Origin: Bin87 sp965217175
GTDB lineage: Bacteria > Chloroflexota > Dehalococcoidia > Lucifugimonadales > UBA3495
DNA: 64,000 nt
Direction of reading: 5' to 3'
Assembly (NCBI GenBank): GCA_965217175.1
Contig: OZ244251.1
Coordinates: 1,426,001 to 1,490,000 of the forward strand
Shown: positions 26,741-35,946 of the stretch, piece after piece
Numbering within the stretch: position 1 is the first letter of the stretch
Layout of the letters: each line of letters opens with the position of its first letter
Notes under the pieces: model-generated
The model's input: the letters and a program-made list of their open reading frames with translations, nothing else
Told to the model about the DNA's origin: nothing
The model's database searches: none
Program-made: the position numbers and the translations under genes

Positions 26741-27505
26741 ATGGAGATAGGTCTCGATTACATGCAGATGCGCACCCGCGCACAGCACTATGGGATGAGG
26801 TGGTCTGGGATTGCCCTGCTGTTGCTGGGAGTGGTTTTGGTGGCAGCGGGGGTGTTTTATTACGGGCACCTGTTTTGGCTGCGTTCTGGCTTGGATGACT
26901 ACGCTGTACAGAGGCAGGGGGTCGTGGTTGCGGAGCCAAACGAGTCCGTACCGTCTGGCGCCGACGGAGTAACCGTAACCGCTCTGACGTTGCCAGAAGG
27001 AGCGTTCGCCGAACAGGCTGCCGAGCTGGGGTTTGAACTGATTCGCGCCGCAGATGCTGCCGCGGTAGGAACGTTGCCGCCGGCCGTGAGCGTGAAAGTA
27101 CCCGCATTGGGTATAGACGCCAGAATCTCTGAATTTACGGTATCAGAAAGCACCATGGTTAATTTTGCATCAGGTATCAATCCGGTAGGGCACGTTGAGA
27201 CTTCCGCCTATCCCGGTGAACGGGGAGCGATGTGGCTATTGGGCCCCGCCGGCAAGGGCGCAGCCGGCTTTGGCAGGTTGACCGGCGCGGCCGACGTGCT
27301 GAAAGAAAATGAGAACCTGGTAATCACGGTGAAAAGTGGCACCAACGAATACATCTATCTGTCGACACACACGCAAGTGGTCAGCGCTTCAGATCTGCGA
27401 TTGACCAGCGCCGAACGGTCCACGGTCCATCTGGCGGTACCGGTGCCATCTGGCTTCTACGATCATTTCCTGATATTGAATGGCGAACTGGTGGGCGTGC
27501 GGTAA
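26741..27505 (+). CDS. Sortase-fold membrane protein lacking catalytic Cys and His
   Basis: The 254-residue protein has one membrane helix (IALLLLGVVLVAAGVFYY) and a C-terminal domain that follows the sortase order. It contains VKVPALGIDARISEF, GHVETSAYPGERGAMWLLGP where sortases have the catalytic AGH, FGRL, a YIYL strand, VVSASDLRL and a closing HLAVPVPSGFYDHFLIL where the TCTP-like nucleophile and Arg should be. No cysteine occurs anywhere in the protein and the catalytic His is replaced, so transpeptidation is impossible by the usual chemistry. ATG 26741 is preferred to TTG 26711. Confidence 0.62.
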   Translation: MEIGLDYMQMRTRAQHYGMRWSGIALLLLGVVLVAAGVFYYGHLFWLRSGLDDYAVQRQGVVVAEPNESVPSGADGVTVTALTLPEGAFAEQAAELGFELIRAADAAAVGTLPPAVSVKVPALGIDARISEFTVSESTMVNFASGINPVGHVETSAYPGERGAMWLLGPAGKGAAGFGRLTGAADVLKENENLVITVKSGTNEYIYLSTHTQVVSASDLRLTSAERSTVHLAVPVPSGFYDHFLILNGELVGVR

Positions 27506-27533
27506 GCGCAGTTCTGCAACGCGAAACACACAA

Positions 27534-27570
27534 AAGACTACCGGACTATTTCAGTCCGGTAGTCTTTTTT
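27534..27570. terminator. Bidirectional intrinsic terminator
   Basis: A 14-bp stem (AAGACTACCGGACT with AGTCCGGTAGTCTT) has a 5-base loop, a T-run on the right and an A-run on the left. It can end both the sortase-like gene and the convergent CBS-domain gene. Confidence 0.85.
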
Positions 27571-27626
27571 CATGCTGCGCCGGTGGCCGCCTGAAACCCG
27601 GCCGTCCCACCGACCGAGTCGGTCAC

Positions 27627-28901
27627 CTAACTGACGGAAGAGGTTGGATCTGGCATTTGTCTGGCATTGTTGTCCCGGGGTATCAAGCGCAGTTGCTGGA
27701 TGCGGCGGCCCCTGACCTGGGTTACCTCGATGGTGACGCCGCCGGTTTGCACGATGTCACCGACCTCCGGCATCCGGCCCAACTCGGTGTAGACGTAACC
27801 GCCGATGGTGTTCACGTCTCCATAACGCAGCTCTGCTCCGGCGATCTGTTCCGCGTATTCGATGGGCACCGTCGCGTTCAAAGTCCAGGTACCGTCTTGA
27901 TTGGGCACCGGGTCATCGCCGTTGGTGTCGCTGAATTCGTCGTCGATCTCGCCGACGATTTCCTCCAGCACGTCCTCGAGGGTGAGTATGCCCTCGACAC
28001 CACCATATTCGTCGACAACGATGCCCATCTGCAGCGACTTTTGGCGCATCAACACCAGCAGGTCGTCCACCGCCATGTTTTCAGCGATGAATTCTGGTTC
28101 GCGCATGATGCTGGCTAGAGTTGCATCGTGATCCCCTTTTGCCAGGGTCAACAGCACGTCGCTGATGTGCACAATCCCCACCACATCGTCTATAGTGCCG
28201 CGGTAAACCGGCAAACGCGTGTGCTTGCTGGCTACCAGCGTGTCGACTACGGTCTTCAACGTAGAAGACAACTCAACAGCGTCAACGTCGAGGCGCGGCA
28301 CCATAATGTGCACCGCATCGCGGTCGTCCATGCGGCTGATGGAGCGCACCATGTCGATATCGTACTGGTCCAGATTCAACAGTTCGTTGGGAGTTAGCGG
28401 TACCGAAGCAAGAAAGTTTCCATCGTCGTCGGCCTGGTATTGGTTAACTCCGTTTCCGTTGGAAGCGGTTGAATTACCATTGCCGTACGGCGCAACAACC
28501 ATGTCAGCGAACCAGCGTTGGGGTCGCGCCACGCGGCGGGCGATGAGGGGAAACAACCTGACCAGAATCCCTACCGCAATATCGACGATGATGATAACTA
28601 CGCAGGCGACCAAGGCTGCGATGCTGATAAAGCCTGCCGTCAACCAGGGCGAATTGCTACCCGCGGATTGCCATCCCGGAGCGAGAGACAGGCCCAGGAA
28701 AGCCGCAGAGATCCCGGCCAATACAGCCGAGGCGACCCTTATCAATCGCACCATTCGGATCTGGGTCGGAATACCGGCTGCCACCAACTGCATGGCGGAC
28801 AAAGCCGTGTCGCGGGCCGCAAATACTACACTGGTCCAGCCAAAGAGCACCAGCGAAACGGCCAGAAATAATAACGGTGGTAAGCTACTGTCAGTATCCA
28901 A
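27627..28901 (-). CDS. CNNM/CorC-type CBS-domain membrane protein
   Basis: The 424-residue protein has an N-terminal membrane domain of four helices (DUF21/CNNM type; FLAVSLVLFGWTSVVFAA, VAGFISIAALVACVV-like segments). A CBS pair follows in the middle (MVPRLDVDAVEL, TRLPVYRGTIDDVVGIVHI, VDEYGGVEGILTLEDVLEEIVGEI), and a C-terminal CorC/HlyC domain ends with the AEQIAGAELR and DIVQTGGVTIEVTQV segments. Family members are linked to magnesium efflux or ion homeostasis; 'hemolysin' names are historical. It is 52 bases after glmU on the same strand. Confidence 0.85.
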   Translation of the reverse strand: MDTDSSLPPLLFLAVSLVLFGWTSVVFAARDTALSAMQLVAAGIPTQIRMVRLIRVASAVLAGISAAFLGLSLAPGWQSAGSNSPWLTAGFISIAALVACVVIIIVDIAVGILVRLFPLIARRVARPQRWFADMVVAPYGNGNSTASNGNGVNQYQADDDGNFLASVPLTPNELLNLDQYDIDMVRSISRMDDRDAVHIMVPRLDVDAVELSSTLKTVVDTLVASKHTRLPVYRGTIDDVVGIVHISDVLLTLAKGDHDATLASIMREPEFIAENMAVDDLLVLMRQKSLQMGIVVDEYGGVEGILTLEDVLEEIVGEIDDEFSDTNGDDPVPNQDGTWTLNATVPIEYAEQIAGAELRYGDVNTIGGYVYTELGRMPEVGDIVQTGGVTIEVTQVRGRRIQQLRLIPRDNNARQMPDPTSSVS

Positions 28902-28953
28902 ACTGTCGGCCCTTTACCGGCGCAGGGCGCGCGGTGGGGGTCAGTTGCTCTCC

Positions 28954-30345
28954 TTAATCTCTGTGTGGAACGAGTTTAGCAGGTACGCCTACAGCGAGTC
29001 TACCCCTGGGGATGTCTTTAGTGACCACTGCGCCCGCTCCCGTGGCCGCGTCTTCGCCCACGGAGACGGGAGCAATCAGCATCGTATCGCTGCCAATGAA
29101 AGCCCCAGCGCCAATGTTGGTAGTGTGCTTGTCAGTTCCATCGTAGTTGCAGGTAACAGTTCCGGCGCCGATGTTCACGCCACGGCCTACGTTGGCGTCG
29201 CCCAGATAACAAAAGTGCCCGGCTGCGGTTTCGGAACCGACTCGGCTGGCCTTCACTTCCACGTAGTTGCCAAGGTGAACGCCGGTTTCTATTACCGAAT
29301 CGGGGCGAAGGTGACTGAAGGGACCTATGGTGACGTCGTTTTCGATTTTGGCGCCTTCCAGGAAAGATGCGACGATGCTGCAGCGGTCGCCGAGGTGCGT
29401 GTCCTGCACGACGGAGTTGGGGCCGATTTCGCACTCCTGACCGATGGCCGTTTGGCCGCGCAGCATGGTGTTGGGCAGCAGGACGGTGTCGTTGCCAATT
29501 GTAACTTCGGCGTCGATGTAGGTTGTGGCCGGATCGATGATAGTGACGCCGTTTTCCATCCAGCGACGGTTCAAGTGGTCACGCAGGACCGCTTCCACGG
29601 TGGCGAGCTGGATTCGATCATTTACGCCGAGGGCCTCATCGGCGTAGGCGATGGGTAATGCCGCGACGTCTTCGCCGGCGTCGGATGCCATGGCGACCAG
29701 CGCCGTGAGATAAAGCTCGCCCGACGGTGAAGGAGTCACCTGCTTAATTCGGTGGGCGACCCAGTCTCCGGCAAAACAATAAACGCCCGTATTTACTTCG
29801 GCCGGCCCGTGTACGGGTCGGGTGCGATCGGGGGCTTCCACGATTGCGCTGACTGCTCCCACGCGACCATCGCTGGTTACACTGGCCCGCTCGATGCGAC
29901 CCAGGTCGTCGGCGAACACGTCGGGAGCCGACAGGATTGTCATGCGGCGGCCGGCAACTGCGGTATGTTCGTCGATCAGTGTCCGCAAGGATGTGGCGCG
30001 AACCAGCGGGGTGTCGCCGGCCATCACCACGACCGTTTGGGGAATCTCGCCAAGTTGATCCAGGGCAGTGGCCAAAGCGCCGGCGGTGCCATCAGGCTCG
30101 GGTTGCATGGCGATTTCAACGTTGTCGCCCAGCAGGTCGCCAATCGCTTCAGCATGATCGGGCGACGTTACCACCACGATACGTTGCATCCCCCATTCGG
30201 CCATCAAATCCACCGGATATCTGATGAGTTCTTTGCCGGCCGCCAGATGCAACGGTTTAGGTTTGTTGGAGTGCATTCGGCTGCCCCGGCCGGCGGCCAG
30301 GATTACGCCGACAACATCGTGTGAGGGTTGATATGCGCCAGCCAT
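28954..30345 (-). CDS. glmU: Bifunctional GlcNAc-1-P uridyltransferase/GlcN-1-P acetyltransferase GlmU
   Basis: The 463-residue enzyme makes UDP-GlcNAc. The N-terminal uridyltransferase domain opens VVGVILAAGRGSRMHSNKPK, and the C-terminal left-handed beta-helix carries hexapeptide repeats with ETGVHLGNYVEVKAS and GAGTVTCNYDGTDKHTTNIG. ATG 30345 follows GGAG by 8 bases and gives the standard family length; the longer frame from 30570 is rejected. UDP-GlcNAc production implies glycan synthesis even if peptidoglycan is absent, as in some Dehalococcoidia. It is co-oriented with the CBS-domain gene. Confidence 0.94.
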   Translation of the reverse strand: MAGAYQPSHDVVGVILAAGRGSRMHSNKPKPLHLAAGKELIRYPVDLMAEWGMQRIVVVTSPDHAEAIGDLLGDNVEIAMQPEPDGTAGALATALDQLGEIPQTVVVMAGDTPLVRATSLRTLIDEHTAVAGRRMTILSAPDVFADDLGRIERASVTSDGRVGAVSAIVEAPDRTRPVHGPAEVNTGVYCFAGDWVAHRIKQVTPSPSGELYLTALVAMASDAGEDVAALPIAYADEALGVNDRIQLATVEAVLRDHLNRRWMENGVTIIDPATTYIDAEVTIGNDTVLLPNTMLRGQTAIGQECEIGPNSVVQDTHLGDRCSIVASFLEGAKIENDVTIGPFSHLRPDSVIETGVHLGNYVEVKASRVGSETAAGHFCYLGDANVGRGVNIGAGTVTCNYDGTDKHTTNIGAGAFIGSDTMLIAPVSVGEDAATGAGAVVTKDIPRGRLAVGVPAKLVPHRD

Positions 30346-30394
30346 CGCATCGCTCCTATTGCCGTGGTGCGCTTCGGTTTGTGCTATTCCGGAG

Positions 30395-30403
30395 ATTATA
30401 GCA
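30395..30403 (-). promoter_or_regulatory. Extended -10 promoter of glmU
   Basis: Minus-strand TGCTATAAT, a perfect extended -10, lies about 50 bases before the glmU ATG. It is almost back to back with the plus-strand amidase promoter. Confidence 0.5.
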
Positions 30404-30414
30404 GTGTGCTTGAG

Positions 30415-30443
30415 TTGACAACGCCGGCACCCCCGGCCACAAT
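30415..30443 (+). promoter_or_regulatory. Promoter of the AtzG-like/amidase pair
   Basis: TTGACA at 30415-30420 and CACAAT at 30438-30443 are separated by 17 bases. The start point would leave a leader of about 68 bases with an AGGAGG before the TTG start. Confidence 0.45.
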
Positions 30444-30517
30444 TGTCCGCGTCGCACCGAGTCCACTCACGAGGCTCAGTATTGAGATAGCATTGCACCT
30501 GCGCAGGAGGTTGGATT

Positions 30518-30721
30518 TTGCCAGATTTGAATGATACCGAGGTGCTGGCTCTGGCCAAAGCATCAGGCATTAATATTCCAGATCACCTGGTGGCAGAAGT
30601 ACGGGAGTCATTGAATGGTTTGCTGGAGGCTCTGGACGTTATTGTTGAGCCTGATGTGGCCAATATCGAACCGCTACCGATCATCGTATCGGACACTGCC
30701 CGGCAACGGGAGGTTCTCTAA
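30518..30721 (+). CDS. Small AtzG/GatC-like amidase partner
   Basis: A 67-residue helical protein starts at TTG 30518 with a perfect AGGAGG 7 bases upstream. It contains ASGINIPDHLVAEVRESLNGLLEAL and then VEPDVANIEPLPI. That pattern of two helices plus a Pro-rich tail resembles AtzG/GatC small subunits, which wrap around and stabilise amidases. Its stop overlaps the amidase ATG (TAATG), so equimolar production is likely. It is too short to be complete GatC, and no gatB is in the window, so an AtzG-like role is favoured. Confidence 0.6.
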   Translation: MPDLNDTEVLALAKASGINIPDHLVAEVRESLNGLLEALDVIVEPDVANIEPLPIIVSDTARQREVL

Positions 30722-32142
30722 TGGCAAACCCGGACCTTTGCTATCTTTCCGCAACCGAACTGGGTGAACGCATTGCCGCCGGTGAGATTTCCTCGCTGGA
30801 GGCCACGGAAGCGTTCCTGGAGCGCATCGCCCGACTGGACGGCAACTACGCCTCATACATCACGGTAACCGCCGACCGCGCCCGTGAAGACGCTCGCCGC
30901 GCTGACGCCGAGATAGCAGCCGGCCAGCGATTGGGTCCGTTGCACGGCGTTCCCGTGGCGGTGAAAGACCAGTTCAATACGGCCGGAATCGTAACCACCA
31001 ATGGGTCTACGATAATGGCCGAGAACGTGCCGGATGCAGACGCTACGGTGATCGCGCGCCTGAGGGCGGCCGGTACGGTGTTGCTGGGCAAGCTCAACAT
31101 GAGCGAATACGCCAGCGGCGATGCTTTCCGATATCCCTATGGCCGGCCCCGCAACCCCTGGGATACCGGGCGCAATCCCGGAACCAGCAGCAGCGGTTCG
31201 GGAGCAGCCACGGCGGCGTTTTTGTGCGCAACATCCCTGGGGGAAGACACCGGCGGCAGCATTCGAGGGCCGGCGGCCTTTTGCGGTTTGGTGGGCATCC
31301 GGCCCACCTTCGGCAGGGTCAGTCGACATGGAGTGTTTGGCGCCAGCTGGTCGATGGACACGGTGGGGCCGATCTCCAGAACGGTTACCGATTGCGCCAA
31401 TACGCTGGAAGCAATCGCGGGACATGACCCGAACGACCCACAAACCTGGGATGTGCCAGTCCCGAATTATTCAGCCGCACTCGACGGCAACATTGATGGT
31501 TTGAAAGTGGGGTTGGTAACCGAGCGGGTCCATACCGATGCCAACGATCCGGAAGTTCGCGACGCGGTTATCAAAGCCGCTGGCGTGCTCGCCGGACTGG
31601 GCGCTGAGGTGAGCGAAGTTTCCGTCCCATTGATTGTTAATTCTTCGGAAATTTCTTACGGCATAATCGGCAGCGACGCCGCCATGCTCAACTGGGACAT
31701 CATATCCACCGAGCGCCTGGAGGAACTGGATCATAATAATCAGGTGCGGTTGCTGATGGGCAGCATCGTTCCCGCCAAGGTGTATCAGAAGGCCACCAGA
31801 TTGCGCGATGTGCTGCGCCGTCAGATCCTGGCGGCCCTGGGGCAGGTGGACGTGCTGGTAATGCCGGCATCTTCGGTGCCTGCCACGCTGATACCGCAAT
31901 CGGCCGGCCTGGGAACCAAGGCCGATGTGCTGGCCGGATTCAAAGGCCGGAGGGGGTTCACGGCGCCTTTCAACCTGGCGAACCTGCCGGCATTGTCCAT
32001 CAACTGCGGGTTTACGAGCAGCGGCTTGCCGATAGGATTGCAGATTGCCGGCCGGGCCTTCGATGAAACTACCCTGTTCCGCGCCGCCTACGCCTACGAG
32101 CAGTCCACCGACTGGGGAGAAAGGCGACCTGCCGGAGTGTGA
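30721..32142 (+). CDS. Amidase (amidase-signature family)
   Basis: The 473-residue enzyme has the Ser-cisSer-Lys machinery: the Lys in HGVPVAVKDQFNTAG near residue 80, the Gly/Ser-rich signature TSSSGSGAATAAFLC near 157, and the nucleophile region in DTGGSIRGPAAFCG near 178. Such enzymes hydrolyse amides or act as GatA. Coupling to an AtzG-like small gene, and absence of gatB, point to a free-standing hydrolase of the AtzE or allophanate-hydrolase-like kind; the substrate is unknown. Confidence 0.85.
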   Translation: MANPDLCYLSATELGERIAAGEISSLEATEAFLERIARLDGNYASYITVTADRAREDARRADAEIAAGQRLGPLHGVPVAVKDQFNTAGIVTTNGSTIMAENVPDADATVIARLRAAGTVLLGKLNMSEYASGDAFRYPYGRPRNPWDTGRNPGTSSSGSGAATAAFLCATSLGEDTGGSIRGPAAFCGLVGIRPTFGRVSRHGVFGASWSMDTVGPISRTVTDCANTLEAIAGHDPNDPQTWDVPVPNYSAALDGNIDGLKVGLVTERVHTDANDPEVRDAVIKAAGVLAGLGAEVSEVSVPLIVNSSEISYGIIGSDAAMLNWDIISTERLEELDHNNQVRLLMGSIVPAKVYQKATRLRDVLRRQILAALGQVDVLVMPASSVPATLIPQSAGLGTKADVLAGFKGRRGFTAPFNLANLPALSINCGFTSSGLPIGLQIAGRAFDETTLFRAAYAYEQSTDWGERRPAGV

Positions 32143-32237
32143 CCGCACGGTGGCTCCCGGCCGCCGCAACCTCTGGCGCCGTAACCTCTAGTGCGGTAGA
32201 AATGATTGAGTCGATCGCCGGTCAGGCCCGGGGACGG

Positions 32238-33152
32238 CTAACGATCCACGGAATAGTATGCCCCGCCCACGGCAGACGTCAGTTCGTAGATCGGCGCCAG
32301 TATGGGAGTGCCGTAGGCGGCGATGAATTCGCGTTGCGACATACCGTAGTTGCGTTCGACCCAGCGGATTCCCTCCGCAGTCCATGCCGCGGGATCGTCG
32401 CCTCCCGCACCCGAAGCTGCGGGTATGCCTTCCAATACTTCGTCTGGGAAGTAGGTGATGGTGGGGTCGAGTCCGTAGCCGATAATGTCGATTCGCAAGT
32501 TTGGGATTGGAGAGGTTTGGACTTCTTCCAGCAGGCGGTCGAAATGCAAAAAATGGTCATCTGCGGCGCCGTCGGTTAATACGACAATCCGATTGGGCCG
32601 GTCGTAGTCGGCCAGCTTGACCAGTTCGCCGCTCGCCCGTCGGATCCCCAAATACATCATGGTGTTGCCGGAATACCTGCTGTAGGCCGCGGTTTCCAGT
32701 GAGTTAACGGCCTTCCTGAAATCCTCGCGGGAGCCGGGGGATTCCATGAAATCGAAATCGAATGCCGTGCCTACTCTGGTGTCGAAGGTCATCAGGCGGA
32801 TCCGGTTGCGATTGAAATCTCCTTCATCGGTGAGGCTGACCAACGAAGCCTGAACCTCATCCAGGTCAAATTTCATTGAATCGTTGGTATCCACGACATA
32901 GATGGTGTTTGTGTCGGCCTCGACGGTGTTGGAGAATGCGGTCCCAATGTCAGGCGCTGCAAAGACGGTGGGTTGTGTGGCGCCCACAGCATTGGATGAT
33001 GTCAGAACGGCGTCGCCCAGCCGGGTTACGTAATATGCGATAATTGCGGCTGCGACCACCAGTATTAAAACCGCGATAAGACCGCCGATTAAAGCCGATA
33101 ACTTCCCGGATCTCTGGCCCTCGGTTTCCTGACTGAGATAGTAAACCGGCAT
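32238..33152 (-). CDS. Membrane-anchored von Willebrand A protein, degenerate MIDAS
   Basis: This 304-residue protein starts MPVYYLSQETEGQRSGK (AGGGA upstream; the frame is open to 33188). A single helix (ALIGGLIAVLILVVAAAIIAYYV) places the rest outside. The VWA domain begins TIYVVDTNDSMKFDLDEVQ, where the metal-ion motif Asp-x-Ser-x-Ser has Asn at the first Ser; a later RIVVLTDGAADD supplies the Thr/Asp positions. Metal-dependent ligand binding may be weakened. The C-terminal part (GIRWVERNYGMSQREFIAAYG) matches nothing I know. It lies between two amidases in opposite orientation. Confidence 0.72.
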   Translation of the reverse strand: MPVYYLSQETEGQRSGKLSALIGGLIAVLILVVAAAIIAYYVTRLGDAVLTSSNAVGATQPTVFAAPDIGTAFSNTVEADTNTIYVVDTNDSMKFDLDEVQASLVSLTDEGDFNRNRIRLMTFDTRVGTAFDFDFMESPGSREDFRKAVNSLETAAYSRYSGNTMMYLGIRRASGELVKLADYDRPNRIVVLTDGAADDHFLHFDRLLEEVQTSPIPNLRIDIIGYGLDPTITYFPDEVLEGIPAASGAGGDDPAAWTAEGIRWVERNYGMSQREFIAAYGTPILAPIYELTSAVGGAYYSVDR

Positions 33153-33279
33153 TTGGCGATTCCCTTTCAGGCGGTATGTGAAGCGCAATTATATTACCGA
33201 TTAAAGATCCATCAGTTCGGCAACACCCGACCGGTGTTAATTTCACCGCCTGATTCGACAACAGTGAGGTTTACCGATC

Positions 33280-34629
33280 ATGCCCGTACCAAATGAACTG
33301 ACGGCGGCGCAAGCCGCTCATGCCATTGCCAATCGGCGAATCACGGCGACCGAATTGGCTGAATCTTGCCTGGACCGCATTGCGTCGCTGGATGACCGGT
33401 TGAAAGCCTGGGTCTACGTGGATCGAGCGACGGTACTGGAGGATGCGCGAGCCGCCGACCGGGCGGTGGAGCAAAGGAGGCCACTGGGGCCGCTGCACGG
33501 TGTTCCGATCGGCATGAAAGACATTTACTACACTGCCGGTATCCCAACTCGGGCCGGCAGCGAGGTTTACAAGGATTTCGTGCCGGAGTATGACGCGGCT
33601 TCTCTTACGCTGTTGAAACACGCGGGGGCTTTGATGCTGGGCAAGGCGGTAACCACCGAGTTTGCCTGCCTGGATCCGTCGCCCACGGTGAATCCGTGGA
33701 ACGCGGCACACACTCCGGGCGGAAGCAGCAGCGGATCGGCGGTGGCGGTTGCGTCGCGGATGTGTCCTGCGGCGATGGGTTCCCAAACGGTGGGGTCGGT
33801 GCTGCGGCCGGCTGCCTACAACGGCGTGGTCGGTTTCAAGCCGACCTTCGGCCGGGTCAGCCGCTACGGCGTGGTACCGGTTAGCTGGAACCTGGATACG
33901 GTGGGGTGGCTGGTGCGAAGCGTGGAAGACGCCGCATTGCTTTTGCAGGTAATGTCGGGTCCGGACATCAACGATCCGGTGTCATCCCATGAACCGGTGG
34001 GGGACTATCTGTCGGCGGTTGCCTGGCCGGCAGCGCCTCGTATCGGCGTACTGCGCCGGTACTTCTATGATCTGGCAGACGCGGAAACCCGCCGCCACCT
34101 CGATGGCATCGTGGAACGGTTGGCCCAGGCCGGGGCCGAAATCGAGGAACTGCCGATGCCTCCCAGCATCGACACGGCGTACGTCGACCAGCGCCTGATA
34201 ATGTCGGTGGAAGCAGCGGCCTTTCACGAGCCCATGTACCGGGTGCAGGCCGAAGACTATCAGCCCAAGTTGCGTGCGATGCTGGCGGACGGTTTGCAGG
34301 TGGACGGCATCGCTTATTCGCGCGCCCTGGAAAACCGGCGGCAGTTTATCGCCGACATGGAACAGCTTTCCCAACAATGCGACGTCCTGCTCACCCCGGC
34401 CGCGCCGTCGCCGCCGCAGGCCGACGTCACGAACACCGGCGATCCGGCGTTCCAGGGGCCGTGGACATCATGCGGGTTGCCGGCTATTTCCCTGCCCTCG
34501 GGCATTGCCGAATCCGGTTTGCCGCTGGGGATTCAACTGGTGGCGTCGCCCTTCGCCGAAGCCCGCCTGCTGGGGGCCGCGGCCTGGTGCGAGACGGTAT
34601 TAAACGTTGAACTGAATCCGCCGTTATAA
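33280..34629 (+). CDS. Second amidase-signature enzyme
   Basis: A 449-residue paralogue of the upstream amidase. The catalytic Lys is in HGVPIGMKDIYYTAG, the Gly/Ser signature in TPGGSSSGSAVAVASRM and the nucleophile region in GSQTVGSVLRPAAYNG. It resembles AtzF/GatA-type hydrolases, but no small partner gene precedes it. It ends 32 bases before the thiolase gene. The substrate is unknown; two amidases within 4 kb suggest a role in degrading amide-containing organic matter, which is inference. Confidence 0.85.
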   Translation: MPVPNELTAAQAAHAIANRRITATELAESCLDRIASLDDRLKAWVYVDRATVLEDARAADRAVEQRRPLGPLHGVPIGMKDIYYTAGIPTRAGSEVYKDFVPEYDAASLTLLKHAGALMLGKAVTTEFACLDPSPTVNPWNAAHTPGGSSSGSAVAVASRMCPAAMGSQTVGSVLRPAAYNGVVGFKPTFGRVSRYGVVPVSWNLDTVGWLVRSVEDAALLLQVMSGPDINDPVSSHEPVGDYLSAVAWPAAPRIGVLRRYFYDLADAETRRHLDGIVERLAQAGAEIEELPMPPSIDTAYVDQRLIMSVEAAAFHEPMYRVQAEDYQPKLRAMLADGLQVDGIAYSRALENRRQFIADMEQLSQQCDVLLTPAAPSPPQADVTNTGDPAFQGPWTSCGLPAISLPSGIAESGLPLGIQLVASPFAEARLLGAAAWCETVLNVELNPPL

Positions 34630-34661
34630 TGGCGTAACCAATTACCGAAGGAGTTATTACC

Positions 34662-35936
34662 ATGGCCACTACCCGTCCCCGCCGGCTGGCGCGTCAGGTT
34701 TCGATTGTCGGCGCCGGTTTGTCGCAGTTTGGAGCATACCCCGACAAATCCAGTCGTGACCTGTTTGTCGAAGCGTTTCACGACATGCAGGACAATATTG
34801 ACCAGGGGATTTCGGCGCAGGACATCGAGGCCGGTTATCTGGGTAACTACTCTGCTGATCTTTTCGAGCACCAGGGTCACACCGCCCCCATCATGGCTGA
34901 CTGGCTGGGGATGACGCCGACCCCCATCACCCGTGTGGAGAATGCCTGCGCCAGTAGCGGCAGCGCACTGCGCGAGGGCGTGATGGCAATAGCCAGCGGC
35001 ATGTACGACGTGGTGCTGGTGGGAGGCGTGGAGAAGATGACCTCCCTGCCTACCGAAGGGGTTACTGACGTGCTGGCGTCTGCCGCCGACGGGCTCTACG
35101 AGGTGCCGGCCGGGCTGACTTTCCCGGGCATCTTCGGGGCCATCGCCAAGGCTCACATGGACCGGTACGAAACCAATCTGAATCACCTGCTGAAGGTTGG
35201 AATCAAGAATCACGAAAACGGTAAACTCAATCCCAAAGCACAGTTCCAGGTGACCGTCCGAGACATGATGGACCGACGCCGGGCACGGGCGGAACAACGG
35301 GGTGAGACGGTGCCCGAGTGGGCAGACGAGATTGATTTCCTGAATGACCCCCGGGCCAATCCATGGATCGCCTGGCCGCTGCGTCTCTACGACTGCGCTC
35401 CAATTACGGACGGGGCATCGTGCGTTTTGCTGGTTGCCAGCGACATCGCGAGCCAGTTTACCGACAAGCCGGTGCATGTGGCCGGTATGGGGCAGGCCAC
35501 CGGACGTCCACTCCACGACGCCGAGGAGCTGACATCTTTGTCCGCCGCCAAGATTGCTTCGGCAGAAGCCTACGCAATGGCAGGCATTGGCCCGGAAAAC
35601 GTCGGGGTGGCCGAAGTCCATGACTGTTTTACCATTGCCGAAATCGTGGCGAGTGAGGATTTGGGCTTCTTCGAGCCGGGCGAGGGTCCTCACGCAGTCG
35701 ACGAGGGCCGTACCGCTCGCACCGGAGACCGGCCCATAAACACCAGCGGCGGCCTGAAGGCCAAGGGCCATCCGGTAGGCGCCAGCGGCGTGGCACAGGT
35801 CATCGAAGTGTTCAAGCAGTTGAGGGGCGAAGCGGGCGCGCGTCAACTGACCAGTCCCGACCTGGAGTTCGGATTGACTCACAACGTGGGCGGCACCGGC
35901 GGCACGTGCGTCGTCAACGTGCTGCAACGCGGCTAG
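34662..35936 (+). CDS. Thiolase family protein (acetyl-CoA acetyltransferase/SCP-x type)
   Basis: The 424-residue thiolase-fold enzyme shows the acyl-binding cysteine in VENACASSGSALREG near residue 91, the His in VHDCFTIAE near 325 and the C-terminal GGLKAKGHPVGASG motif near 365. It follows the SCP-x/lipid-transfer-like branch that works with a DUF35 OB-fold partner, which is the next gene. AAGGAGTTATTACC precedes the ATG. It probably cleaves or condenses acyl-CoA in fatty-acid or sterol-like catabolism; the direction is not determinable. Confidence 0.85.
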   Translation: MATTRPRRLARQVSIVGAGLSQFGAYPDKSSRDLFVEAFHDMQDNIDQGISAQDIEAGYLGNYSADLFEHQGHTAPIMADWLGMTPTPITRVENACASSGSALREGVMAIASGMYDVVLVGGVEKMTSLPTEGVTDVLASAADGLYEVPAGLTFPGIFGAIAKAHMDRYETNLNHLLKVGIKNHENGKLNPKAQFQVTVRDMMDRRRARAEQRGETVPEWADEIDFLNDPRANPWIAWPLRLYDCAPITDGASCVLLVASDIASQFTDKPVHVAGMGQATGRPLHDAEELTSLSAAKIASAEAYAMAGIGPENVGVAEVHDCFTIAEIVASEDLGFFEPGEGPHAVDEGRTARTGDRPINTSGGLKAKGHPVGASGVAQVIEVFKQLRGEAGARQLTSPDLEFGLTHNVGGTGGTCVVNVLQRG

Positions 35937-35946
35937 GAGGCAACTG

